DNA of 64,000 nt from Lingula anatina (GCF_001039355.2 NW_019775724.1:786756-850755); one strand, 5' to 3'; counted from the stretch's first letter, positions 34,436-49,737 are shown. Numbers and translations are program-made. Notes: generated by a model from the sequence alone, not told the origin.

Positions 34436-37400
34436 TCACTGCTTCAAAAGAACTTTCAAAAGGCCTTGTTGGGGCTCAGTAAAACTGAAAATAAAAAAGT
34501 TCAGTTTCATTTTTGTTTCCAGTCAAATAGATATTTCAGTTTACATTAATACAAATAATACACCCAAAAAAACATATATGCATATATTTGCTTTTTTTCA
34601 TATTCCACTGGCAAATAAATAAATAAATGAATAAATAAATGAGTAATTGATAAACAAATAGACCAAAGTAAACATAAATAATAGATGTAAAATTTATACG
34701 AAAACACCATTGGGAATAGGTGTCTCTTACCTGTAGTTTTTTCTCTTAAAGAAATCTTTGACAGCAGGCCTTATCTTAGCTAACCCCCCCTGACTGTGCT
34801 TGCCTCGCCCAGTTATCACAGACAGGTGAAACTTCCTGGCATCTGGCTTTTCTCTTAACTCTGGAAACAATGAAAAAGTTCCATCATACACAAATATCAA
34901 CAGGCGGACAAGGAAATATCTTTCTTTGAGAAAATACGTAAATGAAGAAGCATGTGATGGTCCAGCCATTGGTCCCAATGCATTAATTGAATAATGGCCA
35001 AAATTGGACTTTGTAAGGACTGCCAAAACTTTTAGATGTCCAAGTTACATGTCATCGCCCTCACTGGAAATCCACCTCTCCACCATGGACATGCCTCTGC
35101 CACGATACCCTCTGACCAAATATTAAAACACTACACCTCTTAATTTCTAAGCCGATCAGATATATAATGCTTTCAAAAGTTGATGGGGAGGGCAGAGGCA
35201 CTCTGATATTGGATGGGTAGTATGTAGGTATCAGTAGACTGGTATCATTTTGTTCTGAAACATGATCCAGTTCATTGTGATCTACAAACTTTTGTTAAAT
35301 CTTTTGGGCAAATGAGCATGTGTGTGAGAGTGTCTGTGTGGATACAGGCCTACTGGTGTACACAGACCTGCTTCCCTGGTCTGCATCTCTCTCTCCAGTA
35401 AAGCCAAAGCCTCAGGTACATGCAATCCATGGAGATCTAACACATTGTCCTGCAAGCCAGCATTCCTAGAAAACGGAGATTATTTTATAAGATCTAACAC
35501 CTTGTCCAGTAGGCTGGCATTCCTAGAAACAGTGATATTTTTACAAGATTTAACACATTGTCCAGAAAGACAGCATTCCTAGAAAACTGTGATATTTTTA
35601 TGAGATTTAATGCCTTGTCCAGTAAGCAAGCATTGCTAGAAAACCATGATGTTTTTATAAGATCTAATACAATGAAACTTTAACCAAATGTAACGTAAAG
35701 TTCTGCAAGCCAGCACTCAGAATCAATGGGATAATTAACAGGTTACTCTCTACTACTGTCCAAAAGACTTTAGTTCTGGAAAGGTTCATTTACTTACTTG
35801 TATTCTATGATCTTCTCAGAGGCTCTTCTGTTTGCCTCCTTCAGATACTGAGTATGAAGATGACCCTAACAACAGAGAGACTTTGATATGGTTAATAAAA
35901 CAAAAAATATATTCTTCAAATATTGAATGTGGGGTAGAAAATAACTTAAATGTGAAATAGCTCTTGAATGTTAAACCCAACTTTCAGCCTTCTATGACAC
36001 ATGATAAATCAATGGAAGTTTATATAAATAAATAAATAATATGACTTATGCTTCAGACCAATACTGCCATCATCTACATGGACTACTGTGAAATTATCCT
36101 GAAGTAGAATAAATAATTGTTGATAAAATTTAAACCAATTGTCCTGTTCAACTTCTTGTGTGAGACAGACCCTTGCTCCCATAAATATTCATCTACATGC
36201 AGACTGACCCCCAACTGGGCCTCTCATTCATACCTGCTGAGAATAATACACAGCCACTTGCTGCATGCCCCTTCTGTGGGCCTCTTGGGCTTTTTGAAAG
36301 CACTCTTGTCTCAGGGCATAGTGCATGTCTGCCTCTGCCCTGAAGTCCTGGTACTCAGGGGTTTCATAGTCCTGGTAGTCCTCTGTGTGCTTAGAGGCCA
36401 AGCGTCGCTGAAATTAATGGGAAATTGAGCATGGGGTTGGATTTCATACAAAAATTTACCCTATACCTTCAAAGATATTAGCTAATTACTGAAGATTTTA
36501 TTTTGTTTTGAGAAAGTCTTTTCAACTCTTTTTTCATGACAACCATTCCATGCAGCATTGACAAACTTTTTTCACTGGCACATTTTATGCATAAGTTTGC
36601 ATAATAAAAAAATTCAATATGAAATTACAAATAACAAATGTGTGTGCGCGCACGTGTGCGTGTGTGTGAGAACGCACAAATGGGTACATGTGTGTACATG
36701 TGTGGCAAATTTTGGAGGCTAACCTGGTCTTCAAGACTTTCCTGCTGAGCTCTCTCTATTAGCAATCTCTCATACTCTGCCAGGGCTTCTGGCGCCATCA
36801 CATCCCTAGGGGGCGCTGTTCTCCCCTGGACTTCTTTCACTACTTCTATGGTTGGCCCCAGCTCATAGCTGAAAGGACAAGAAACTGGTTGGTCACAAGG
36901 GGAGGTTTTGGTAAAGACCATGGACCACTTTATATCTAAATACATGAGCTAATGAATAAATGAATGCACTAGTGACTTGATGAATTTTTTTCCTTCTTAA
37001 AACAATTTTTTTAAATTATGAATTTGAAAGCAAGGGAACAAATTGGGAGATTACAAAAACAAAAATGCAGAAACTGTTGCAATTCTCAAATGTTCAATTA
37101 ATTGAATAATGTGTAAACAATGTGAAGATGAAAATGTGACTACAATAAGGCATAAGAATGACAGAGTGGATGCTCTGGTTCATCCAATAGTGTGTCACAT
37201 AGAGGGCAAAAGTATATTGGTGGTAAAGATATCAATGTTAGATTTTAAGTTTATAATTTTGTAAGCCCAGTATAATGTATTAGATTTAATTTCCCTTGCA
37301 TATAGATATCCTTAAACTACACTCTGCAGATTTCTTACAAGAGTATCATAAAGATGACAATTTTGATATTTGGCACAAAACCTAAGAATACATTATTTTC

Positions 37401-38974
37401 CACGATCGCCTCACTTCTGCTTAATTTTCTGTGATAACAGGATATTTGGGGACTGGAAGTTTCAGAGGGCAAGTGGAGAGTATGAAAAGAACACAATATC
37501 AACCAGTGCTCATTTCGATCTAAGTTATCTACAGTTTGTATGATGGTAACCTGTAACTTTTTAATGAAAACATTTATTACTAATCTCCATAATTTTATAA
37601 TAGTTCAAAGTCAACCAAAATCAAGTAACCACTGGTCTATATCATTAGCCTTATCTTTTTTTTTTTTTTTTTGATAAAACAGGTCCACCAAGTAGAGAAA
37701 CATACATCCACTTTGGATCCAAGCAGACTAAGAAAACTGGTCTAAAAGTTAAGACCAACTTGTGTTCTACAGTTCTTTCCTGAAGCTAGGCCATGGATGG
37801 GGTCTTTCCTTACTTTTTAGCAGCAAACAGCTCATCTAGTGGTTTCTCATCTATATTTGGGAACATCTCAGCTAACTGCTGACGCTTGATCCTTGTAGCT
37901 ATACTATTATCTGAACTGTTCTCTGCTAAATGGAGCTGAAAGATGAGAAAAAATGGAGATAATTACTAGATGCAATCAAATAATTGTGTTATCATAGAGA
38001 ATAATCTTCAAAATGAAGCTTAAACATAACACATCATTTTGAAAATGTTAATAACTGATCAAGTGATACTGTCATAAAGTGAAAGTAATAAAAGAGAAGT
38101 TGATAAAACAGTTAATCTTGACTAAATAACAAGACTTATATACAGCATTTCAACCCATCGTCTGTAGAAATAGGTGCCCCATTCATTTGATCAAAGTCCA
38201 CAGGAGGTGGATAAAAATGTTGTGAATGACTTCAGTTCTTTAGTAATCTCTAAGCCAAGAATATCATACTATCAAGATACCATGAAAAACTTTTTTCATT
38301 AAAGACAGAAGTTGCAATTACATCTTTGGAATATATTACCAGGTTAAATATTTGCCAATCAAAGAAAATTATAATGGCAGTGAAAACTTATCTATATATA
38401 ATGAAAGCTGCTTCATAAAAAATACACTGGTAACAGGCCATACAAATGACTATAAGTATTCCTTACATTTCTTTCAACCTGCAGTGCCTTCTGCTGGTCC
38501 ATTATTTCCCTCAGCTGTACAGGCAGGGCTTTGGCCTTCAGCTTTCTCCTCTGGGCCTGGGACTTTCGCGGCTTTTTCTTCTTCTGTGACCCATCCATGC
38601 TGTCAGAATCACCTTTCAGTAGCCTGTCTTTGACTGAACTGCCATCTATTGGGAAGGAGAACCAGTCTACATTTGGATGTACCCCGCTGTATCTGGAGTT
38701 TTCAGCCTCTTGCAATTGTCTTGCTAATTCTTCATCTGTAAAAATAAAAAAAAAATTGAAAAAAGTTACACGCGTAGTTCTATTCATCTTGCATTCTCCT
38801 TTGCAATAAGCAAATAAATTTAAAATAAAAAATATCACAAATAAAAAGGATAGTAGAGCAGTTGAAACATTTGATAGAAGCCTTCTTTGTGATCAGAATG
38901 TTGGATGTAAAAAGATAACAAACAAGGGGGATCACAATCACTTCTGCTACTAGCTACCTTCCTTGCACAAACAT

Positions 38975-39015
<41 letters not shown>

Positions 39016-42000
39016 AACAAATCAGGTAATTATGTGAGCTCACCTTCTTTCTCCATTTGTGCAATGTCTTGTGTCTCATTCCACATGGCTCTCTGCAGTG
39101 TCTTCAGCCAGCAGTCATGTAAACTCTTGGCAACCTCATAGCTGAGGCTCACCTTTAAGTCTGCTGGAGTGTCTGGAGGAATAAATAAAATAAAATAAAT
39201 TTGATGGAAATAGGAAATAATTATCAAACCTAAGATGGAATGTTTTGTGTATATATCTTAAATTTAGACCTAAAAATGCCATGTCTGGGAAAAATGGAGT
39301 GAAATTGTATATTTGACCAGAAAAGTTAAAAAGTTTGCCCACACCCCTAAAAAGACTTGAAAAGTCAGACTAAAACAACTTCATTTACATCCCTGGGTTT
39401 AACTTTGATTCATTTAGTTCTCTAAAAGAAGGATTCAGATTTAACTGTGTCAAATGCATTCTTTAAGCCTACCTGCAATTTTCTCCCCTACTACTCCAAA
39501 CATTTCTTCCAGTTTCCTAGCAAAAGATTTTGGCAGTTTCAGGATCAGTCCACTGTCTTCCTCATCTACCAAACTTTCTTCACTCTCACTATCACTATTG
39601 TCACTGTTGTCACAAACAGATGTCTCTCTGATAAAATCTTCTTCATAATTTGAACCAAGAGGAGGAAATCCTTCGCCAAGCCTGTCTTGTGATAGTGAAA
39701 GAGCCCCTCTGCTTGAAAAACTACCTCCTATAACCTTGGTGTTGGTTTCTCTTTTTGTTTGTAGAGCAACCCCCTCTGCTGGGGAGTCATCACAAGCAGA
39801 GGCTTGACTCAAAGCAGCTCTCTTGTCTAAATATCCACTGCACATTTCAGCAAGTGAGAGTGGTTTAGGTAACCCTGGGGGAGTTGGAACAGGGTTGACC
39901 TTGGGGGTTAGAGTTATGGACTCCCTGTTTGAGTCCAGTAAAATATTAACCGCCCAGCCTAAATTCTGTTCACATTTCTCCAACAAATCTCTCAAATCTT
40001 CCACTGGAACAGTAGGAAATAAGACCTGAAGCTTTGCCAGATTTGATTTCTCATCTCTCTCAGCCACTGGCACCTCTTCGTCTTCCGTCATGCTGCTTTT
40101 ATCCAGCATAAGTCGTAACTGCCTGCTAGGTGTGCTCTCTCTGGAGTCCATACTACCAGAGTCACTGTCTGACACAGCTATCACTCTGGCAGTTCCACGT
40201 ATAATGTGGACACCGTCCATTTCTTGACCAATGGCCAAGTTTGAATTAACCCTCTGCAGAAGGGCCTTGTCCTGGGCAGTGGTCTGAGAGCCTGCACTCA
40301 ACATATCTAGTTGTTTTGTGTCTCCAGGCTGTAGTGCGTCTGGGGACAGCTGAAGTTTCTGTAAACCAGGTAACTGTGTATCAGTGGGGATCTGTGAAGT
40401 ATCGAAGCTGGGAAGGACCCAGTGCCCCTGAAGAAGTTGTTGCTTGGTGTTCGAGTCAAGCTTGGGTGCATTCAATCGGGCAGCAAGCCTCTTCTTGCTG
40501 GGCATCCGCTTGGGTTTCTGGGACCTTGGACTGGACGGTGTGGAGCCGACTGAACTGCCCTCTGACTGGACACCATTGGTCACTCTGGTCTGAATCTCCA
40601 ACTCTTTGTCACTTGATGGTACCACAGTATTCTGGGACTGGGAATTACTACTCACATCAACTTCTGAACTTTTTTGTTGCAGCTGCCTCATGTTCTTCTG
40701 TTCTTCCAGTTTTTCTCTCCTAGTCTTTGGCACGTGCCAGTCTACTGTGCTATGGTCCTGGCTGGTACCAGGGTCTGTAGATAGTGGGTCAGGTGCTGGA
40801 GCTTCACAGGGGGGCTGTTCTTTTGATGTTGGTGTTGACCAGTAGGCAGTTTCTATAGCTGAGTTAGTAGCAGTATATGTAGTAGTTGTTGTACAAGTGC
40901 CAGCACTATCTGATTGTGTGGAAGCATTCATATCCAGTGTAGCACTGGAAGGATCCAATTCTTTGTCTAAATTCACTTTTTCATCTGTTACAGCAGATTC
41001 AGCCTCCAAAAACCTTTCAAACTCCTGATCTAAGTCAACAGAACTATCTCTATCGTCTAACACTTGCACGCTGAGATCTGTTTTATCTGATTCATGAGTT
41101 TTGATTTGTAATGTATTATATGGGTCATTTGAAACTGCCTGTTGCACCATCAAATCTGGGTCATTTGGAGTTGCCTGTAGTTCCCCTAAAACAAGCCTGT
41201 TTGGGTCTTCTTTTCTGGGAGCTTCTAGGGTTAAACTTTCATGAGATGAAAGTGAACTGACATGGTCAGCCTCATTCAGTTCAGCATTAATAACAGACTC
41301 CAGATCTGTGTCAGTTTCAATACTACATATATCCCCATGCATTTTAAGATCATTATTGCCTGACTCTGTTGGGGGAACATTGTCCTTGTTTATTCCCTGA
41401 GCTTCTGCTGTCTTATCAGACCGGTTGGTAGTTTTTACTGTATCAGTCGAGTTGCCCTTAGAACCTGTGGCTGCTGCACGGGTTCGACCTTGCCTCTGAC
41501 CATGACCTTTGCCTGGCTTTGCTTTAGGAGACTGCTGTTGCTTCCTGCAAAGGCAAATATGCAATTAACTTCTAACTTTTGACATTTTATATTAAAATTT
41601 CAACTAATATCCAGGTCATATGACAGATACATTCTTCCACTGTTTTTATGTTAAGAAAATTAAGGTTGAATAATTAGTACAGATGTGTAATACAGTTTTT
41701 AGTTTTCACAAATGCAGAATTAAGATTACAGTTTGGTCTTAGAATTATATATTATCAACATTGAAGCTTAAATGATTGAAGTATTTTATGTGCACATATA
41801 ATCATGTAATGTAAAGGATTCTCAATAACAATTTGCAGAGAATAAAATCATATCAATGGAATGGAAATTACAGTTGCTCCATTTGGTGTAAAACTATTAA
41901 GCTAAGCCTTTTGCTAAAAGCACACCATTACCTACAAATAAGACAAAATTATAACTGAAAACAACCTTTTGAGCCTTTAAAAAGACATCAACACAGAAAA

Positions 42001-45000
42001 TGGACATTTGGTGTATTTCAATACTTAAACAATTCTTCCTTTCTCTAGTATCTTTTATGACAAAGTCATCTGGCCGCTGTTCCATACAACTCACCCTGTT
42101 ATCTTGGCTGGCATCTCTGACCCCAAAATAGACTCCACTGTTACGTTCTTTTCATATCTCTGTAACATACTCCGAATTCTTTCCTTGGGGACACCATGAG
42201 TGTTTCTTCTGTAAGTCAGAGATATAGAAGATGATACAGTAGAACACAAATAAATAGTACCACTGCATTACACAGGGGAAATTGAAAGGTTCCAAATAAA
42301 GAAAACCACAAATTAGAAATTAAAGGCAACTATGAAACATTAATAATATAGTTGTTTCTTTGTCAATTTTTATCATTTGCAGACACACAAAATATACCTT
42401 TGACACAGTACAAAACCAGCTAATATTTTGAATTAGCACTTTGAGTTTTAATAAAATTTAAATTTTGGTAGAAAATAATTCATAAAGGCTGTTATAACCA
42501 ATTGGGTCTATACTGTATACAAATTTTAAAGAACAGCAGAACTTGTGGAGATACAAACAATTTGACATACATACAGGGTGCATATACCTCTACGAAAAAA
42601 AAAAAAAATTCACGATGCCATGACTCACAGTAATGGCAAACAAAATTCAAATACTTCAACTATCCAACTCCTTATTTATAACTTTTATCATTTTCTGCTA
42701 CTGTTAATAAAACACTGGTTTGAGAAGTCAATATGCAAACACACATATATTCTTAATGTGTGTGTGTGTGTGTGTGTGTGTGTCAGGGGCAGATTTAGGC
42801 CGTCTTCTGGGTCTTCCGGAAGACGGTCAGATTTTCAAGTTTACATTGACAGGTATCCAATTTTTCACGTTGGAAGATGGTCAAAATTGGAGGATGTATC
42901 AACAAAGATAATTTGGAAGACTGTCAGTAAATAGGTCTGTATCTGCCCCTGTGTATGTGTGTGTGTGAGGTGTACTTACTTTGCTAATTCTTTCACATTG
43001 AACTTCCATGGTGTGTTGGGTTCCAAGATCTCCACATGATACCCATATTTCTGTGCCTGCAATATAAATATTTCAGCAGTTTAGTCTGTGCCATTAAAAA
43101 TATATGTTGAATTTATGGTTGGAAATCCAGAAACAGCATACCATAACAAAATTTCTCTAATTACATGTTCCTCTGAAATTCAGAAAACCATATTAAGCTT
43201 GCAATGCTGAGTCTGTTTCAGACTGGAGACACTAATTGTAGAAAATGAACATGTTGGAGTGAGGCCAATCCTCATATTATTTCACGTGAAGAATATAAAT
43301 ATTGGTGATTTAAGGTGTGTAAAATTATGGTCCAATTTAGACCAATGAAAATATGGTTTTGAAAAAAGTTTAAATATCTTGTTTACCCCCAAATGCTATT
43401 CATCAACTTAATTGCAAAAATATTTTCACAAGTTATGTTGATTCTCTTGTTTGTATGTTTATTTGTGGATTTGTCTACTTCTTTGCATGCTACAGACCAT
43501 ATTTTTTTTTATTGATCATCCTAATTTTAGGTAGGATGATTGGACATGGGCTATGGAGGAAAGTACTTGTTAACTGGTTTTGTCTGGGTCTGTATCCAGA
43601 TTTTGCACCATTTTATATTTTTCATTAACATTCTGAGACAAGACCATTGTTTTACATAACTGCTCATAACTCTTACAAAAATAGCTGGAATTTTATGAAA
43701 ACTTAAGAGTATATAAAGGGGAATACATTCTGGGGTTTTTGTTGAGATCAGGGTCAAAATCTGGATTTATTGGACAAAGAACTCTTGAGTATTTTTGCAA
43801 GTCTTTCATGATTTCAATTTTAGACACAGTCACTTGAAATTTTGTGTAGCATGTCAGTTTGCAATTGTCTGACGTAAGTTGTATTGAAGAAGATTTTCAG
43901 GATCAAAAATGACTCTTGGGAATTTTTAAATGGATGCACACTACCTTTAAATAAAAGTGCCTGTTGTCGATATTTCTTTCAGACATGTCAGTAAGGCAAG
44001 GTAGTCTAAAATGTAATGTATATGTATCAGGATCCATTTAGCTCTTACTTATTAAATGTGAAAAGAGCAGGAAAATTGCTTTTCTTGGGGAAAATAAGAT
44101 TTGGTGCAAAAAAAGAAACTTCAGATCAATGACTCTTGGAGCCAATTTCTTTCTCAACGGAAATCAATTTTTTCAACTTGCTTAACACCTGGAAAAAACC
44201 CTGAGGGCACTGCAGGCTCAAGCTGTTGAAATATAGAGATTTTACACACAATCTGATGTATTAGAACCACACAGAATTGCTGAACCCAAAACATGATTTG
44301 CTTGGTAATAGGACAGAGTCCAGCTAGATTGTTCAAACCTGTAATATTTCATTCTATTTATATGTATGTATATTTTTCATTATAAATGATCAATGCACTA
44401 CTGGACTCACGAGCACCCCCCTTTCATGGTCAAACATTTATTAATAAGACCATTTTACAGATATAAAATGAACCTTTTTTTAAAAGGTGTTATGCAAACA
44501 TTTTCACTTTCCACGTACTTACCAATACCACATAAGCCTTCATCTCCCATCTCATTGAATTAGTATTGTCAATTACCACTGGGTTAAGTCCCTTTTCCAT
44601 TGCTTCTTTTGCTAAAAAGCCAATGGAAAAAAATCCAAATACATTTTTTGTAATATCAAGTATGTACTAGTATTGAATACTGTAATTAACATTTCCTAAG
44701 TTCAATAAAAAAAAAAGTATGTACTAGTAATAAAATACAACAAATGGTGTATTTGAAAGGTAGTGAAATACTACGCAGTAGAATACAATACAATACATTC
44801 TCATTAATGAGAAATTCTATTAGCAAAATTGACAAAAATTTTGACACCAATATGTATTATAATTAAGAATATTTTGTTATGGCTTAAGTTCCTTGTGTGA
44901 CAACACTTTTAGGTATGGTAATTACTCGATTGTTCCAATGGGGAAAAATTTTGGAATTTTTCAGATACTGAATTTATAAACTTTAGTCAAAATTTCTTAA

Positions 45001-48000
45001 AATCAGAACATTCCTATTGAGTGGTAGCAACAAAATTTAAAAGCAGGCTACTCTTTCATTCTATTCTATGCAAAATTATACCTTAAAGTTTGATAATTAT
45101 TGCTCATTGCAATGATCAAGTAATTTTGGAACATTTCACAAAGAGTGCTAACTTTAATGTTCTGGAATAGACTGCATTGCTTTAGTATACTGATCAGTGT
45201 ATAGACTGCATTGCTTTAGTATACTGATAAGTGTATAGACTGCATTGCTTTAGTATACTGATCAGTGTATAGACTGCATTGCTTTAGTATACTGATCAGT
45301 GTATAGACTGCATTGCTTTAGTATACTGATCAGTGTGAAAAAGGACTTAACTGACCTAGTAGTTTGTTTTCGTTATGGGCTTCCCCAAGCTCCTCAATCT
45401 TGAAATCATACACCCCATTTTTAAGGAAGTAGTCGTCTGAAGACAAAATTTTTCCTTCAAAGCAAATCTCTCTGAAATATGAAGGTGAAACATTTTAATT
45501 ACAGCACTGTTAAAAACAATTGAAACTTACCATGTAATTTTTGGATATCATCATTTGTAATAATACGTTTGAGCTCAGTGCATGTTTGTGTGTTTGTTTG
45601 TGCTACTTGCTTTTAGGTAAGCTTTAAAAAGAATTCACTTCTCCAAGGTTATAACAGGGGTCTGTGTCACAAGATAAATATTACTCCAAAATACATCAAA
45701 TCTTTTAGACAGAAGTTTAAGTCTACTTTCAAAGACGATCAATTAGAAGTGTTCCAATCAAATGAAACACTCGCCTGATTCATTAAAAAAAAAACCAATG
45801 GGGAATGTTTTACACCAGTAATTAATAATTATATATATAATCCTTTTAAGTTGATTACCATGAATTTATCATGAAATGAGGTAGTAGTAAACCAAAATTT
45901 AGACCAGTTCTGACCTAGAGGTATTTTGTGAAACTGTTCTCCAGACAGGTATCTCAGGGTCTGATGAACAATGGGGTTTCTGTCTCTCTGCACAGGGAGG
46001 GGAGGATAACAAGGACATCATGATACACCCCCAACCCCCTCTGTTGTCAGTCACAAAGGTAAGTCACTCAAAGGTTTACAGATTTGTCCTGCATCACTAC
46101 TCAAAATTTAATGCCTACTAGTACGAGTATGCTGTATTGGCAATTTAATGCATACATGCAGTATCATAATATGCCCTAATAAATAGCTGCTGTATCAGCT
46201 TTTACTGAAGAATCCATAATATCAAAGACACACTAGCACTTAATATTTATATGTATATATATCAGATTGTTGAATCAGATTGTTGTGGTTATCAGAATAT
46301 TAAGTGCCTTTAAACTGTGTGTCAGATATATTGCATCAGCCTGTACTGACACTTGGCTAACAACAGGTGTCTTTATTTCCTATTTCCTTATCTACTTAAC
46401 AACACAATGTAGGTCATTATCATTTTAACTGGCAAAATTTTGTTTTTAAAACAAGCCATGAATATAAAAACATTCACTGTTGAAATAAAGCTTTATTTCA
46501 ATTTACTGGTACTATTTTAACAGTTTTGTAACTGAAAATACTTGTTATAAATTTCTCAAACCATAATTGGCCATTTTCATAAATATAATTTGGTTTTTTA
46601 TCATGAATGTCTCCCTTATGTAAAAAAGGAAAGAGAAACAAAAAGAAATAGCTATACTTCCTTCTTTCACATGACAAAGGAAAAAGAATCAACCAGAATT
46701 TCTCCTGGTTAAAAGTAATATTAGTTTGTTAAATCGGTTGTATTGTCGGAAGAAAAATTTAAAACACTGTTATCAGTATAAAATACAATGTTATTTTAAT
46801 ATAAATAAGAAATAAGGTCCCATATTTGTATAAGCCCACAGTTCAAATGCATCCATGTAGATATTGTTGTTGACCTTTAAACTGTCATGATGTACATAAT
46901 TTATATCAATGATTTATCTATATGACATATGATATTACTATAATTGTAAAGATCTGTGGCATGATAATACTTCTAGTCAGGTGATGTAAACATTAAGGAG
47001 TTTCAGAAGCCAGTGTGCTGTCTGGGTTGGTATTGAATATATTATAAAATATAAATAAATAAAAATGAAATGAAATAAATAAATAGATAAATAAAATTGT
47101 TGGCTAGTAAGTGCCAAAAAATTTTCTGCTTTATAAAATTCCTATCAAACTTGAAAAACAAACTTGGGTACAACCATTTAGATTTTTGACAGGTGCACAA
47201 ATTCAGTAACACTAACTAGGTTGAGCAAACCTCATATTTCCATATCTGAACATTATCTGACCAGTCAAAACCATCTCACAACTGATGATTGCCTATTAAA
47301 GAAAGGCATAACCTTGGCTTCAAATGCTTACTAGTAAACAAACCTATCTAGCATTTTTTCAGGGCAATTTCAGTGGCAAGATCCAGAGGCCCGCCCTCCC
47401 AGTCCCATATCTCCCCACCACCAAACTAAAGGGCTTGCTTGCCTGAACAACACTTTTACAAACTCTGCTTACGAACTTGAAAATCCCCAGTGTTACCTAC
47501 CTTGCCAATGTCGACTTTCCACTCCCAGATAGACCTCTCAATATAATCAGCACTTTTTTGCCTTGCTTCAGATGCTCTGCAATTGTATTCCTAATCGCAG
47601 CATAACCTGGGCGTTGCCTGGAAGGTGAGCGATCATTTTCATGGAATTTCTTTCTATTTACTTGTACAGGTGCTGCAGGCCTACTTGCCACTGCAGCAAA
47701 GTTTGTGACTTTCGAGTCCATATTTTGTCCTTGACCCTGACCTTTGAAAAAACCTCGACCTCTGACCCCTTTTGGAGTGACCCAATTTCTTGAAGGTTGA
47801 GAGGTTGGTGGAAAAGTACCTTCTCCACTTTTTATTTGGAATTTTGGTACAGTAAAACCTGCGTGAAAAGCAACGTTTTCAGAATTGCCAAATCCTGGAA
47901 AATTTTGTGCCTGGAAAATTGGTGTTGTCCATTGACCAGATGGCACAAATTCCTTTGCAAATGGGGAAAACACGCTATTACTTCCTATTTGTGCTTTGTC

Positions 48001-49674
48001 TTGTTCCCTTTGACCACAATCCTGTTTTCCTAGTAGCTGATTTGAATGAGCTGGCAGTACTTTGCCCTGTTCCCTGTGATCAGACAATATTTGCTGTCCC
48101 TCAACCTGGTCCCTGTGACTGAGCACTTGTTTGGAGAGAGATGACAAAGTCTGTATCCTGCCAACAGCTGGAGGATCATGAAAAACATCCCTTTCTGTTG
48201 GCACACTTTCAGGAACTGCTACTTGTCCTGACTCTGACCTTTCCTCACATTTATTAGCAGCTCCCTCCTGCTCATTATGAATTCCTGGTCTGCTTTCATC
48301 ATTGTCTTTGTGGCATCCACCCATTGTGCTCAATGCATGTACATCACATGATGGCAGATCTGAACCCCCTTTTAACTGTCACATCCCCTTCATGATGGCC
48401 TCTTATTAAATTCTGCTGTTCCAAATTAAAAGAGCACTGATCCTCATGACTAGGTGCCATTAACACTGCTGCATTGCCACTGGAGTTTGTAATTTCGTGG
48501 AGACGACTCAAACTGTCATTGTTTCCATCGTTGGCATGATATCCATTCACATGATTGCCTTTAGAAGTACAGTGCAAATCGAGTGGCTCTAAAGTTTGGG
48601 GATAATTTGATAAGTAATGATCACTGTAATTAGTTTTTATTCGTGATAAAGCAGGTTCTTGAAAATTCAAATAAGAATCATCTTTTGAATTTTGTCTTTT
48701 GAAAGAAGGCACGTGAGCAGAACAATTGCTTCTTTGAACACCACCATTACCTGGCATGTTATTTGAATAAAAATCCAATTTGGCCTTCTCCCAATTAAAC
48801 GAGCCACTCATTGCATTATCCTTAATTCTTTTAAACTCAAGGTCTTGGACCTCAGTTTTTTTCCTAGTTCCTGCAACACATTCTAGATTTTTTGACAAGC
48901 CTGGTTGTGCTCCACATGGTAAATGTTTTTTCTCACTTTCAATACAGTCCATTTCTAAATCAGATTCTATTTGCTGTCCCCTCTTAATCCCCACAGGCGA
49001 TGTGTCAAAAGCCAACACCTCTCCCTCTGGGCTTAAAAAAGAATCCAACTGGTCTAAATTGCCATGTGATCTCTCCTCTGAGGGTACCACAGAGGTTGAC
49101 CAGCTGTCATCTTGGTAAAAATCCCCGGAAGTTATTTGTTTACAGTGGTTCTGAAGGCTTTGCTCTTCGAAATTTTCCAATTGCTGTGATTTTTGACTTT
49201 CTTCTGAGTTTTGTAAGGACTGTGCTATCATCCTAAATGGCGAGGCTGCTGCTATTTTGGGTGGGGTGGAGGTTGTGCTGGACAAATTGAAGAGAGCCTC
49301 TACAGCTTGCTCAACTGGAACAAACAAAATCATATGGTTATGACATGGCACAGTAAATATGCAATAACCCATTAATCATAACTGAGTTTTGTTTGGGTTC
49401 CTGGGAGCACAATTATTAAATTTTGTCACTACCTTTGTTATACATGTCACTCAAACTCATATTCAACACAAAAATAAAATTACTTCACCTCTGTCAAATC
49501 AAATAAAGTACATAAAGATGTTACTTACACAACCTCCATGGCAAATCACGCAGACACAGATGAATACTAGATCATTTGAACCCGACTGATACACTAAGGC
49601 CATTCAATGGGAGATACATACTTAATAACATCTGTTCCGCATTATTCTTGTTCTATTGATAAGCCTAGATCTAA

Positions 49675-49737
<63 letters not shown>

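Noticed and set aside
40316..40845. Plus-strand frames of 79-135 codons
   Set aside because: Antisense shadows of the long N4BP2 exon 39473-41544.
45167..45336. Regular direct repeats as a CRISPR array
   Set aside because: Units are contiguous without spacers and lie in a metazoan intron.
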